From: Acidimicrobiia bacterium
Lineage (GTDB): Bacteria > Actinomycetota > Acidimicrobiia > Acidimicrobiales > Ilumatobacteraceae
Length of the DNA stretch: 18,373 bases
Direction: 5' to 3'
NCBI GenBank assembly: GCA_009926705.1
Contig: RFOJ01000004.1
Coordinates: 1 to 18,373 of the forward strand
This document shows positions 1 through 7,121 of the stretch, piece after piece. The position numbers and the translations under genes were made by a program. The notes beneath the pieces were generated by a model. That model searched no databases, had not been told where the DNA came from, and saw nothing but the letters and a program-made list of their open reading frames with translations. Numbering within the stretch: position 1 is the stretch's first letter; each line of letters begins with the position of its first letter.

Positions 1-1164
1 ATCAATCAAGACCCTGTCACCATCAAACAGGTCGAAGTCGAAATCATCGACCGCGCATGGCGCGAAGGTTGGGTCACGCCGCAGGTGCCGAGCGTGCGCA
101 CCGGACATCGTGTCGCCGTCATCGGCTCTGGGCCGGCAGGTCTTGCTGCAGCACAACAGTTGACTCGCGCCGGGCATGAAGTCGTGGTGCTCGAGCGTGC
201 CGATCGCATCGGCGGCCTGTTGCGTTACGGCATTCCCGAATTCAAGATGGAGAAATCGCACCTCGAGCGTCGCATCGAGCAGATGAAAGCCGAGGGCACC
301 GAGTTTCGCACCAATGCCAACGTCGGTGAAAACGTCGATGTCGAAGTATTGCGCGCCACGCACGATGCGGTCGTGCTCGCATGCGGTGCCACCGCATGGC
401 GCGACTTGAACGTGCCGGGGCGCGAACTGCGCGGCATCCATCAGGCGATGGAATACCTGCCCATTGCCAACAAGGTGCAAGAAGGCGACTTCAGCTCACC
501 GGCAATCGACGCCAAAGGCAAGCACGTCATCATCATCGGCGGTGGCGACACCGGAGCCGACTGCCTCGGCACCGCACACCGGCAAGGTGCCGCATCGGTG
601 ACGCAACTCGAGATCATGCCGCGCCCACCCGAAGTGCGCGCCGGCGACAACCCGTGGCCGCAGTGGAGTCTCGTGTATCGCACGTCATCTGCCCACGAAG
701 AGGGTGGAGAGCGCGTGTTCAGCGTGAACACCGAAGAATTCCTTGGCGACGACAACGGCAATGTGCGAGCACTGGTGCTCACCGAGGTGCGATTCGAGCC
801 GGGCGCGCCCGCGACGGCCAGCAGCCCGGCCACGGCTGGCAAATTCGTGCCGGTGCCTGGTTCGCGACGCGAGATACCCGCTGACCTCGTGTTCTTGGCG
901 CTCGGGTTCGTCGGCCCCGAAAAAAGTTCGTGGCTTGAGCAACTCGGCGTTGCACTCGATTCGCGCGGCAACGTTGCTCGCACCGACGACTACCGCACGA
1001 ACGTCGACGGGGTGTTTGTCGCGGGCGACATGGGCCGCGGACAGAGCCTCATCGTGTGGGCCATCGCCGAAGGTCGCGCCGCTGCATCGGCAGTGGACGC
1101 GTACCTCATGGGTTCGACGTCGCTACCGTCGCCGATTGCCGCATCGGCCCGCCCGCTCGCGTAG
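1..1164 (+). CDS. gltD: Glutamate synthase (NADPH) small subunit, C-terminal part
   Basis: The reading frame is open from base 1, so the 5' end lies outside the window; 387 residues are visible and roughly 100 are missing against the usual 480 or so. The GTG at 85 is internal: residues encoded before it (ending REGWVTPQ) also belong to the protein. Two dinucleotide-binding motifs are visible, VIGSGPAGLAAAQQL (FAD) near residue 40 and IIIGGGDTGADC (NADPH) near 178, and the C-terminus has the FAD-proximal FVAGDMGRGQSLIVWAI. The subunit passes electrons from NADPH to the large subunit GltB, which makes glutamate from glutamine and 2-oxoglutarate. The N-terminal iron-sulfur region would be in the missing part. 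gltB is presumably upstream, outside the window. Identification is strong; related GltD-like oxidoreductases cannot be wholly excluded without the N-terminus. Confidence 0.93.
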   Translation: MNQDPVTIKQVEVEIIDRAWREGWVTPQVPSVRTGHRVAVIGSGPAGLAAAQQLTRAGHEVVVLERADRIGGLLRYGIPEFKMEKSHLERRIEQMKAEGTEFRTNANVGENVDVEVLRATHDAVVLACGATAWRDLNVPGRELRGIHQAMEYLPIANKVQEGDFSSPAIDAKGKHVIIIGGGDTGADCLGTAHRQGAASVTQLEIMPRPPEVRAGDNPWPQWSLVYRTSSAHEEGGERVFSVNTEEFLGDDNGNVRALVLTEVRFEPGAPATASSPATAGKFVPVPGSRREIPADLVFLALGFVGPEKSSWLEQLGVALDSRGNVARTDDYRTNVDGVFVAGDMGRGQSLIVWAIAEGRAAASAVDAYLMGSTSLPSPIAASARPLA

Positions 1165-1169
1165 TGGCG

Positions 1170-1242
1170 CACATCACCTTCACGCTTAACGCCGCGCTCG
1201 CGCGGGTGCTCAGAGGTCACATCACCCTCACCCGTTACGCCG
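1170..1242. repeat. Imperfect 25-bp direct repeat upstream of the LysM lipoprotein gene
   Basis: Bases 1170-1194 and 1218-1242 match at 21 of 25 positions without gaps, at a 48-bp interval, and both begin CACATCACC. They fill most of the 102-bp gap between gltD and the LysM gene, and the second copy ends 12 bp before the proposed -10 box. Between them lies a short GC hairpin (CCGCGC-TC-GCGCGG, 1192-1205) with no T tract. The repeats could be paired regulator sites or a local duplication; no binding protein can be named. Confidence 0.55.
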
Positions 1243-1253
1243 TGCGCCGAGCG

Positions 1254-1259
1254 TAAACT
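1254..1259 (+). promoter_or_regulatory. Candidate -10 box for a leaderless LysM gene transcript
   Basis: TAAACT lies 7 bases before the ATG at 1267, the placement expected of a -10 element when transcription starts at the start codon. No Shine-Dalgarno sequence and no clear -35 box are visible. Inferred from motif and spacing only. Confidence 0.45.
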
Positions 1260-1266
1260 CGTCGCA

Positions 1267-1827
1267 ATGCGTTCTCGCTGGTTCGTGCTCGCGCTGGTGC
1301 TCACTTCGTGCGGCGTCGACGCCGCCGGCTCTGCCACCACCATCGTGCCTATCGGCCCCACCGACTTCGCCACGATTCCGCCGGCGGTCACCACCATCGC
1401 ACCGGTCGTCACCACATTGCCGCCGGGTGCGGTCGGCGTTGAGCAGATCTATGTGGTGCAAGCTGGCGACTCGCCAATCAAGGTGGCCAACACGTTCGGT
1501 ATTTCCGTCGAGCAGTTGCTGTCATGGAACGGCCTCCTCTCCACCTCGCAATTCCCGTATCCGGGCCGCGAATTGAAGATTCCGCCGAGCGCCCAGGTGA
1601 CCGTCAACCAGACGCAGCAGACCGTGGTCGCCAACCCCGTCGGTCAGCCCGGTTGCGGCAACCGCCCGGCTGGAACATACGAAGTGCAGGCTGGTGATTC
1701 GTTCTCTGCCATTCGCAAGAAGTTCTGCGTGTCGACCAACTCGCTGCTTGCTGCCAACCAATGGCCGAGTGTCGATGTGTTCTTGTTTCCGGGGATGAAG
1801 ATCAACATCCCGCCCGCCGGCAGCTGA
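1267..1827 (+). CDS. LysM-domain lipoprotein, probable cell-wall binding
   Basis: This 186-residue protein starts with a short basic and hydrophobic signal sequence ending in the lipobox LTSC, with Cys15 as the likely lipidation site. A Thr/Pro-rich linker (about 20-55) leads to two LysM domains, about 61-107 (IYVVQAGDS start, LKIP end) and 138-183 (TYEVQAGDS start, INIP end). LysM domains bind N-acetylglucosamine polymers such as peptidoglycan, so the protein is probably anchored to the membrane outer face and holds the wall. Cys130 and Cys154 are the only other cysteines and could form a disulfide. No catalytic domain is attached. It is likely transcribed alone from its own promoter, and it is convergent with ddl. 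Its exact role is unknown. Confidence 0.88.
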   Translation: MRSRWFVLALVLTSCGVDAAGSATTIVPIGPTDFATIPPAVTTIAPVVTTLPPGAVGVEQIYVVQAGDSPIKVANTFGISVEQLLSWNGLLSTSQFPYPGRELKIPPSAQVTVNQTQQTVVANPVGQPGCGNRPAGTYEVQAGDSFSAIRKKFCVSTNSLLAANQWPSVDVFLFPGMKINIPPAGS

Positions 1828-1828
1828 C

Positions 1829-1852
1829 GCGCATCGCGCATTTGCGTTGCGC
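1829..1852. terminator. Weak hairpin between convergent LysM gene and ddl
   Basis: GCGCATCGC and GCGTTGCGC form an 8-bp stem with one T-T mismatch and a 6-base loop, 1 base after the LysM gene stop. There is no T tract on either strand, so a role as a shared terminator is only a guess. Confidence 0.25.
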
Positions 1853-1906
1853 CGCGTCGGCAACTGACCACCACCCGTGGCTCGGGGTGCCTGCCGTGCT
1901 GCTCGA

Positions 1907-3061
1907 CTAGCGCTTGGTGGTGCGGAACTTCGCCCGGCGTTCGTGGCGCTCGAGCGCGAGCGAGATCAACTCGTCGATTAATGCGGGGTATGAGAGCCCC
2001 GTTGCGTGCCACAATTTCGGGTACATCGAAATCGGCGTAAAGCCTGGGATGGTGTTGATCTCATTGCACAGAAACCCGCGACCCTTGCTGCCGTCGGCCC
2101 GCTTTTCTTCGTAGAAGAAGTCGACTCGCGCCATGCCCTCGGCGCGCACCGCGCGAAATACTCGCAATGCGAGCCCCCGCACTTGAGCCGCCTCTTCATC
2201 GCTCAATGGGGCAGGCACCAGCAGCTTCGCGCCGTCGCCGACATACTTGTCTTCGTAGTCGTAGAACTCTCGACCGGGGATGATTTCGCCGGCCACCGAC
2301 GCCCGTGGCTCACGGTTGCCGAGCACCGACACTTCGATCTCGCGGCCAACCACGGCTTCTTCGAACAGCACCCACTCGTCGTATGCGAGTGCGGCTCGCG
2401 CCGCAGCGATTGCTTCTTCTGCCGACTTCGCCTTTGCCACGCCAACCGACGAGCCCATGTTCGCCGGTTTGACGAACACCGGCAGACCGAGTTTCGTCAC
2501 AGCGTCGCTGATATTCGTCGAACCGGCAGCACCGGTGATCGCGTCTTCACGCAACGCGACAAACTTTGGTTGCGGAATGTTTTCTGCTGCAAGCACCCGC
2601 TTCGTCGTCGCCTTGTCCATTGACACGGCACTTCCGAGCACACCTGCGCCGACATAAGCAACATGAGCGAGGTCGAGCAGGCCCTGCACCGTTCCGTCTT
2701 CGCCCATCGGGCCATGCAAGAGAGGCAGCACCACAGTGTTTACCGACGCACTCGACACGTTGTGCCCAGACGTGCTCGACATGTTTCGCGCAGCGGCATT
2801 CGCCATCACATCACCGAGAGATGACGGGCGTCCCGTCGCCTCCAACTTCTCCGGCAATGCATCGCGGCCGCGTGCCAACGCCGCCATTGCGCTCTCGGCG
2901 AGCATCCACTCGCCGGTGCGGGAGATGGCAACCGTGGTCACGTCGTACTTCTGCGGGTCAAGTGCGCGCAGCACGTGGGCAGCGGTCACACAGCTGACAT
3001 CATGTTCCGCCGACTCGCCACCGAAGATGACGATTACGTGGGTGCGCGAGCGCGAATTCAC
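1907..3061 (-). CDS. ddl: D-alanine--D-alanine ligase
   Basis: The 384-residue ATP-grasp enzyme joins two D-alanines with ATP in the cytoplasm, making the dipeptide that MurF adds to the peptidoglycan precursor. The N-terminal motif VIVIFGGESAEHDVS, HGPMGEDGT near residue 116, the tyrosine-containing EFYDYEDKYV typical of enzymes making D-Ala-D-Ala rather than D-Ala-D-Lac, and the metal-binding NEINTIPGF near the C-terminus are all visible. HGPMGEDG has Met where many actinobacterial relatives have Tyr or Phe. The frame stays open upstream to 3595, but that part lies opposite murF. The GTG at 3061 is the last start codon before the conserved region and has a TACCGT box 8 bases upstream. The adjacent murF, encoding the next enzyme, is divergent rather than co-directional. 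Confidence 0.95.
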   Translation of the reverse strand: MNSRSRTHVIVIFGGESAEHDVSCVTAAHVLRALDPQKYDVTTVAISRTGEWMLAESAMAALARGRDALPEKLEATGRPSSLGDVMANAAARNMSSTSGHNVSSASVNTVVLPLLHGPMGEDGTVQGLLDLAHVAYVGAGVLGSAVSMDKATTKRVLAAENIPQPKFVALREDAITGAAGSTNISDAVTKLGLPVFVKPANMGSSVGVAKAKSAEEAIAAARAALAYDEWVLFEEAVVGREIEVSVLGNREPRASVAGEIIPGREFYDYEDKYVGDGAKLLVPAPLSDEEAAQVRGLALRVFRAVRAEGMARVDFFYEEKRADGSKGRGFLCNEINTIPGFTPISMYPKLWHATGLSYPALIDELISLALERHERRAKFRTTKR

Positions 3062-3069
3062 TCGTATCA

Positions 3070-3075
3070 ACGGTA
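3070..3075 (-). promoter_or_regulatory. Candidate -10 box for leaderless ddl transcript
   Basis: On the minus strand TACCGT ends 8 bases before the GTG proposed as the ddl start, and no Shine-Dalgarno sequence is visible. It overlaps the region needed by the divergent murF promoter. Motif and spacing only. Confidence 0.35.
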
Positions 3076-3084
3076 CTTGCCTCG

Positions 3085-3090
3085 TACGCT
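3085..3090 (+). promoter_or_regulatory. Candidate -10 box for murF
   Basis: TACGCT ends 10 bases before the ATG at 3101 (19 before the in-frame ATG at 3110). The identical hexamer precedes the small zinc-ribbon gene at 5736. No ribosome binding site is visible. Confidence 0.35.
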
Positions 3091-3100
3091 TGACCTTCGT

Positions 3101-4408
3101 ATGCGATTCATGGCGACCGACGTTGCCTATGCGGTTGGCGGTCAGCTGAGCGGCAAGAACGCGCATCTCTCTGGAGCCACGTTCGACTCTCGCTCGCTCG
3201 CGATGGGGCAACTCTTCGTGCCGATTGTTGCCCAGCGCGATGGCCACGACTTCATCGACGACGCACTCGCGCGTGGTGCGGGCGCCTACCTCACGTCGCG
3301 TGAGCCGGGACGCGGAACCGCCATTGTGGTGCCAGACACGGTGGAAGCCCTGCGGAAACTTGGCCGATGGGCGCGGGAGAGCATGCAGCCGCGCGTGCAA
3401 CATCGGGTCGTTGGCATCACTGGCTCGGTTGGCAAGACCACCACCAAAGACTTCGCCGCTGCTGCAATCGGCTCGGCGCTCAAAGTTGCGGCGAGTTCGC
3501 GATCGTTCAATAACGACCAAGGCGTGCCCATCACGTTGCTGAACGCCCCCGACGACTGCGAAGCGCTCGTGCTGGAGATGGGCATGCGCGGCCACGGCGA
3601 AATCACGCGCCTCACTGAGGTGGGTTTACCGCGAATCGGTGTTGTCACCGCAGTCGCTGAGGCGCACAGCGCGTTGCTCGACAATCTTGATGGCATCGCC
3701 CGCGCCAAAGGCGAGCTCATCGAGTCGCTACCCAGCGACGGCATCGCGATTCTCAATGCCGACGACGATCGCGTGCTCGCAATGCAGGCGAGATCATCGG
3801 CACCAATCATCACGTTCGGTGAAGCGCAGACATCGACCGTACGAATCGTGAACGTCGACCTCGACAGCAAAGCCCACGCCACCGTGCACCTCGCCACGCC
3901 GTGGGGCAACGTGTCGTTCCGTCTTCCAATCGCTGGTCGTCACAGCGCCAGCAATGCCGCTGCCGCAATCGCTGCGGCCGGGGCATGTGGGGTTGACATT
4001 CAAGGGGCGGGTGCGGCGATCGAGTCAGCGCAGATGTCGCCCAACCGCATGAGCGTTCGCACTACGTCGCGTGGAGTCACGCTGATTGACGATGCCTACA
4101 ACGCCAACCCCAAGTCGATGGCCGCCGCCTTCGAAACACTCGCTGCATTGCCTGCGAAGCGACGATTTGCGTTCGTCGGTGTGATGGCCGAACTCAAGAC
4201 CCCCGAGCTCGCGCACCGTGCCATCGCTGCGCTGGCCCGCCGCCACAACATCGACCTCATCTGCGTTGACACCAACTTGTACGGAGAAGAGTCGGTCTCG
4301 CTTCAAGCAGCGATTCTTCGAGTCGGCGACTTCGGCGAGGGCGACGCCGTGCTCATCAAAGGTTCGCGCGTCGCAGGGCTTGAACGCCTCGTAGAGGCAT
4401 TCGCTTAG
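3101..4408 (+). CDS. murF: UDP-N-acetylmuramoyl-tripeptide--D-alanyl-D-alanine ligase
   Basis: The 435-residue Mur ligase adds D-Ala-D-Ala to UDP-MurNAc-tripeptide, the last cytoplasmic step of the UDP-linked precursor. The N-terminal substrate domain has the Mur-type ATFDSRSL (about 26-33). The ATP-binding loop GITGSVGKTTTK is at 105-116, EMGMRGHGEI follows in the central domain, and DDAYNANPKSM near the start of the C-terminal domain is characteristic of MurF. Length is near the family norm. The ATG at 3101 is used; the ATG at 3110 in the same frame is equally possible. Upstream in-frame codons would run into ddl and are not MurF-like. It converges on the MFS gene with only 22 bases between stops. 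Confidence 0.95.
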   Translation: MRFMATDVAYAVGGQLSGKNAHLSGATFDSRSLAMGQLFVPIVAQRDGHDFIDDALARGAGAYLTSREPGRGTAIVVPDTVEALRKLGRWARESMQPRVQHRVVGITGSVGKTTTKDFAAAAIGSALKVAASSRSFNNDQGVPITLLNAPDDCEALVLEMGMRGHGEITRLTEVGLPRIGVVTAVAEAHSALLDNLDGIARAKGELIESLPSDGIAILNADDDRVLAMQARSSAPIITFGEAQTSTVRIVNVDLDSKAHATVHLATPWGNVSFRLPIAGRHSASNAAAAIAAAGACGVDIQGAGAAIESAQMSPNRMSVRTTSRGVTLIDDAYNANPKSMAAAFETLAALPAKRRFAFVGVMAELKTPELAHRAIAALARRHNIDLICVDTNLYGEESVSLQAAILRVGDFGEGDAVLIKGSRVAGLERLVEAFA

Positions 4409-4430
4409 ACGCGGCCCATGCAGGTCGCGG

Positions 4431-5702
4431 TCAGGCTGTAGTGCGGCCCGACTTGTGGTCGAGCGCACGAATGTTGCACCACCACGCCAGCACTAGCGCC
4501 CACGCCGCACCGAGAAACAGCAACCATCGTGCGCCGTGCGCATCGACGAGCGGACCGAAGATCATGTTGCCGATCGGAACCGTGCCGCCGAACGACATGA
4601 ACCACAACGCCATCGTTCGACCACGCTCGTGCGGCGCAAGGCGGCCCTGCAAGACGGTTGACATCGCCGTCGTCGTAAAGAAGTACGACACGCCGAGGAA
4701 GAAGCCGGTCACGAACGCCGGTACCGCGGATCGTGAGGCAGCGAACCCGAGCATCGCCACCGCATTTGCCGCGAAACCCCAGCGAATCATGATGCGTGGG
4801 TCGCGCCCCACGAACAGCGTCCCAAGCGCCAGACCGCCGAGTGCAGCGCCGAACGCCCATGTGGCGTAGAGCCACTTGTAGACGGCGCTCGAATCGTTGA
4901 TGCCGAAATTCAATTCAGCGACGGCGGGGAAGAGCCCGATGTACGGCAGCGAGATGAGCGAATACAGGCCGAGTGTCATGATCAGACGGCTGACCGCTGG
5001 GCGCTCCTTCGCCACGCGGAAGGCGAACGTGAAGCGCTTCCAGCCACGTGTGGTATCGGGCGCGTGGTGCGGGGTCTGTGTGCGCGAGAGTGCCCACACC
5101 ACCAAGAGATAGGTGAATGCATTGAACGTGAAGAAGTGCCATGCTTCGGCTCCGAGCGGCGAAAAGAGCGCCACGAGAATCGGGCCAATGACGCGCGAGC
5201 CATTGATCAAGGTGGAGTTGAGCGACATCGCGCCGGGCAGGTCATGTTGCGGAACGAGCGACGGCAGCAGGGCAGACCACGCAGGCATGTTCAATGCATT
5301 TGCAATACCGATCGCCAACTGTGCAAGGAAGAGTGCCCAGATTGGCGCGTCGACTCGTGCCAATGCGGCGAGCACGAACGAGAACGTGAGCATGACCATC
5401 TGCATCGACATGAGCCACTTGCGCCTGTCGACGGTGTCGGCGATCACCCCCGCGGGAATCGCGAGCAGGAGCAGTGGGCCCATCTGTGCGAGGATGAGCA
5501 GCGCCACCACTGACGCCTTGCCGGTGCGGTTATAGATGTAAATCGGGAGGACCACGTTCTGGATCCACGATCCGATGTTCGAGCCGAACGACGCGGCGAA
5601 AATTCTCCGGAACTGGTGGTGGGAGAGCGCCGACCGCGCACTGCCGGGCCGGATGAGTGGCAGTTCGCCCGTTTCAGTGGCGAGGGGCGAGTTATCAGTC
5701 AT
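4431..5702 (-). CDS. MFS transporter, EntS-like exporter family
   Basis: The 423-residue polytopic membrane protein has about 12 hydrophobic segments. The loop after the second carries a typical MFS motif A, PAGVIADTVDRRKWL (about 83-97). The start, with HHQFRRIFAASFGSNIGSWIQ before a long hydrophobic run, and the overall pattern resemble the EntS/MFS_3 group, which contains siderophore, macrolide and other drug exporters. The substrate cannot be told from sequence, and no siderophore or antibiotic gene is nearby. It is divergent from the small zinc-ribbon gene over a 33-bp gap and convergent with murF. A TAGCGT hexamer (minus strand, 5722-5727) 19 bases before the ATG overlaps the TACGCT box of the divergent gene and may be its -10. 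Family assignment is firm, subfamily less so. Confidence 0.87.
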   Translation of the reverse strand: MTDNSPLATETGELPLIRPGSARSALSHHQFRRIFAASFGSNIGSWIQNVVLPIYIYNRTGKASVVALLILAQMGPLLLLAIPAGVIADTVDRRKWLMSMQMVMLTFSFVLAALARVDAPIWALFLAQLAIGIANALNMPAWSALLPSLVPQHDLPGAMSLNSTLINGSRVIGPILVALFSPLGAEAWHFFTFNAFTYLLVVWALSRTQTPHHAPDTTRGWKRFTFAFRVAKERPAVSRLIMTLGLYSLISLPYIGLFPAVAELNFGINDSSAVYKWLYATWAFGAALGGLALGTLFVGRDPRIMIRWGFAANAVAMLGFAASRSAVPAFVTGFFLGVSYFFTTTAMSTVLQGRLAPHERGRTMALWFMSFGGTVPIGNMIFGPLVDAHGARWLLFLGAAWALVLAWWCNIRALDHKSGRTTA

Positions 5703-5720
5703 TGGAGAGCCGCGGCGTTC

Positions 5721-5726
5721 TACGCT
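5721..5726 (+). promoter_or_regulatory. Candidate -10 box for the zinc-ribbon gene
   Basis: TACGCT ends 9 bases before the ATG at 5736, the same hexamer found before murF. AGGTG immediately after it could instead serve as a weak ribosome binding site. The complementary TAGCGT could serve the divergent MFS gene. Confidence 0.35.
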
Positions 5727-5735
5727 AGGTGTCGC

Positions 5736-5963
5736 ATGAGCCCGCAGAACGCATCTTCGGCATCGATTGCGTCACACGAGTCGCCCGCAGTGCTCACTGC
5801 CGCGCCACTTGCTGCTCAATCAGCCGCGGAGGCATCTGCGCCGTCATGCAATACGCGGTACTCCATCTTCAGTGAGTGCCCGCAGTGCGGCCACGCGTTG
5901 CACCCCGAGCATGCGCATTACAAATGCGCGGGCTGCGGCTGGCGCGACAGTTGCTGCGACTAA
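5736..5963 (+). CDS. Small zinc-ribbon protein of unknown function (75 aa)
   Basis: The N-terminal half (1-40) is Ala/Ser-rich and probably disordered. The C-terminal half (41-75) is compact and Cys/His-rich: CPQC at 48-51, PEHAHY at 57-62, CAGC at 64-67, and a final SCCD with Cys73 and Cys74. The two CxxC knuckles, 12 residues apart, should bind one zinc ion. The His residues at 53, 56, 59 and 61 and the double Cys suggest a further metal or redox site. There is no signal peptide or membrane segment. I recall similar short actinobacterial proteins ending in a double Cys but know of no established function. The ATG at 5736 is chosen because the -10-like box sits just upstream; the frame is open further upstream but crosses the MFS start region. 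It converges with the oxidoreductase gene. Confidence 0.72.
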   Translation: MSPQNASSASIASHESPAVLTAAPLAAQSAAEASAPSCNTRYSIFSECPQCGHALHPEHAHYKCAGCGWRDSCCD

Positions 5964-6005
5964 GCCGATACCGACTCGCGTCGTGCCGGGCACCTTGCCG
6001 GCGCT

Positions 6006-7049
6006 CTAGGCGAGCAAGTCGCCGTACATCGACAGCATCGACGCCGGCCCGCCCACCAAGAATGTTGTGACAGCGGTTTCTTTCCACTTCGGCAATTCGC
6101 CCTTGATCTTGTCGAGCGGGCCAACGAGGGCCACGTCTTCCACCATCTCGAGCGGAATCAACGCGGCCGCTTCTTTCTTCTTTCCCTGCAAGTAGAGCTC
6201 TTGCACCTGGTTGGCGATGTGTTCCCATCCCATGCGCGCGAAAACTTCGAAGTGAAAGTTCGCTCCCTTGGCGCCCATGCCGCCGGCGTACAGCGCCACG
6301 AATGGACGGATGAAGTCGGCGCACTTCTCCGCATCGTCGCCTGGCACCACGAACAACGATGACACCACTTCGAAGCGGTCGCGCTTTGTTGCATCGCCCG
6401 ACTTCTTGAAACCTTCGTCGAGGCAACGGCGATAGTGCGCGTCGTCTTTCGGTGAATAAAAGAGTGGCAACCATCCGTCGCAGATCTCGGCAGCGAGTGC
6501 GACGTTCTTCGGGCCTTCTGCCGCCAGGTAAATGGGGATCTCCTTGCGAAACGGATGAATCGTGCTCTTCAGCGCCTTGCCCAGACCGATACCGCCTTCA
6601 CGCAATGGCATGTCATAGAACTCACCGTGGAATTCGACGGGTTCCTCGCGGCGCACAATGCGGCGTACGACGTCGACATATTCACGCGTGCGGGCGAGGG
6701 GCTTGGGGTACGGCTGGCCGTACCAACCTTCCACCACCTGCGGGCCCGATGCACCGAGACCGAGAATCATGCGACCTTCGCTCAGATGGTCGAGCGTCAT
6801 CGCCGACATGGCGGTCGCAGCGGGCGTGCGCGCGCTCATCTGCACGATGCCGGTGCCGAGTTTGATCTGCTTGGTCTGTGCGCCCCACCAAGCGAGCGGC
6901 GTGAGCGCATCGCTGCCGTAGGCCTCGGCGGTCCACAATGAATGGAAGCCGAGCTTGTCTGCTTCTTTCACCGCTTCGACCACTCCGGCCGGAGGACCCG
7001 AACCCCAATATCCGGTGTTGTATCCGAGTTTCTTTTCGTGCGCAGCCAT
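6006..7049 (-). CDS. LLM class F420-dependent oxidoreductase
   Basis: This 347-residue protein is a luciferase-like monooxygenase-superfamily enzyme, a TIM-barrel that binds F420 or FMN. Visible family marks are an N-terminal LGYNTGYWG, DKLGFHSLWTAEAYGSDA (about 30-50), IKLGTGIVQMSARTP (about 62-76), MTLDHLSEGRMILGLGASGPQVVEGW (about 84-109), and IPIYLAAEGPKNVALAAEICDGW near 170-195. The last pattern is typical of actinobacterial F420-dependent members. The reaction is probably a hydride transfer to or from an unknown organic substrate. A TAGGGT box 6 bases upstream of the ATG suggests its own promoter. It is therefore probably separate from the sulfatase operon that ends 70 bp upstream on the same strand, although read-through is possible. 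Confidence 0.88.
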   Translation of the reverse strand: MAAHEKKLGYNTGYWGSGPPAGVVEAVKEADKLGFHSLWTAEAYGSDALTPLAWWGAQTKQIKLGTGIVQMSARTPAATAMSAMTLDHLSEGRMILGLGASGPQVVEGWYGQPYPKPLARTREYVDVVRRIVRREEPVEFHGEFYDMPLREGGIGLGKALKSTIHPFRKEIPIYLAAEGPKNVALAAEICDGWLPLFYSPKDDAHYRRCLDEGFKKSGDATKRDRFEVVSSLFVVPGDDAEKCADFIRPFVALYAGGMGAKGANFHFEVFARMGWEHIANQVQELYLQGKKKEAAALIPLEMVEDVALVGPLDKIKGELPKWKETAVTTFLVGGPASMLSMYGDLLA

Positions 7050-7055
7050 GCTGCG

Positions 7056-7061
7056 ACCCTA
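7056..7061 (-). promoter_or_regulatory. Candidate -10 box for the LLM oxidoreductase gene
   Basis: Minus-strand TAGGGT ends 6 bases before the ATG at 7049, placing a transcription start at or beside the start codon. The AGGG within it could instead act as a ribosome binding site. Confidence 0.35.
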
Positions 7062-7075
7062 CTCTCCACAGCATG

Positions 7076-7121
7076 TTCGGCGGTCAGCCGAAGCGTCGTT
7101 GCGGTCAGCCGGAACGTCGTT
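7076..7121. repeat. Tandem 21-bp repeat with hairpin after the arylsulfatase gene
   Basis: Bases 7080-7100 and 7101-7121 are two adjacent copies matching at 19 of 21 positions. The second overlaps the arylsulfatase stop codon. Within the first copy TTCGGC (7076-7081) and GCCGAA (7087-7092) form a 6-bp stem with a 5-base loop. It could help end the sulfatase transcript, or could be paired operator sites upstream of the LLM gene. No T tract follows. Confidence 0.55.

Noticed and set aside
3062..3595. Long N-terminal extension of the ddl reading frame (178 extra codons)
   Set aside because: It lies entirely opposite murF, has no Ddl-like sequence, and the conserved Ddl N-terminus begins just after the GTG at 3061.
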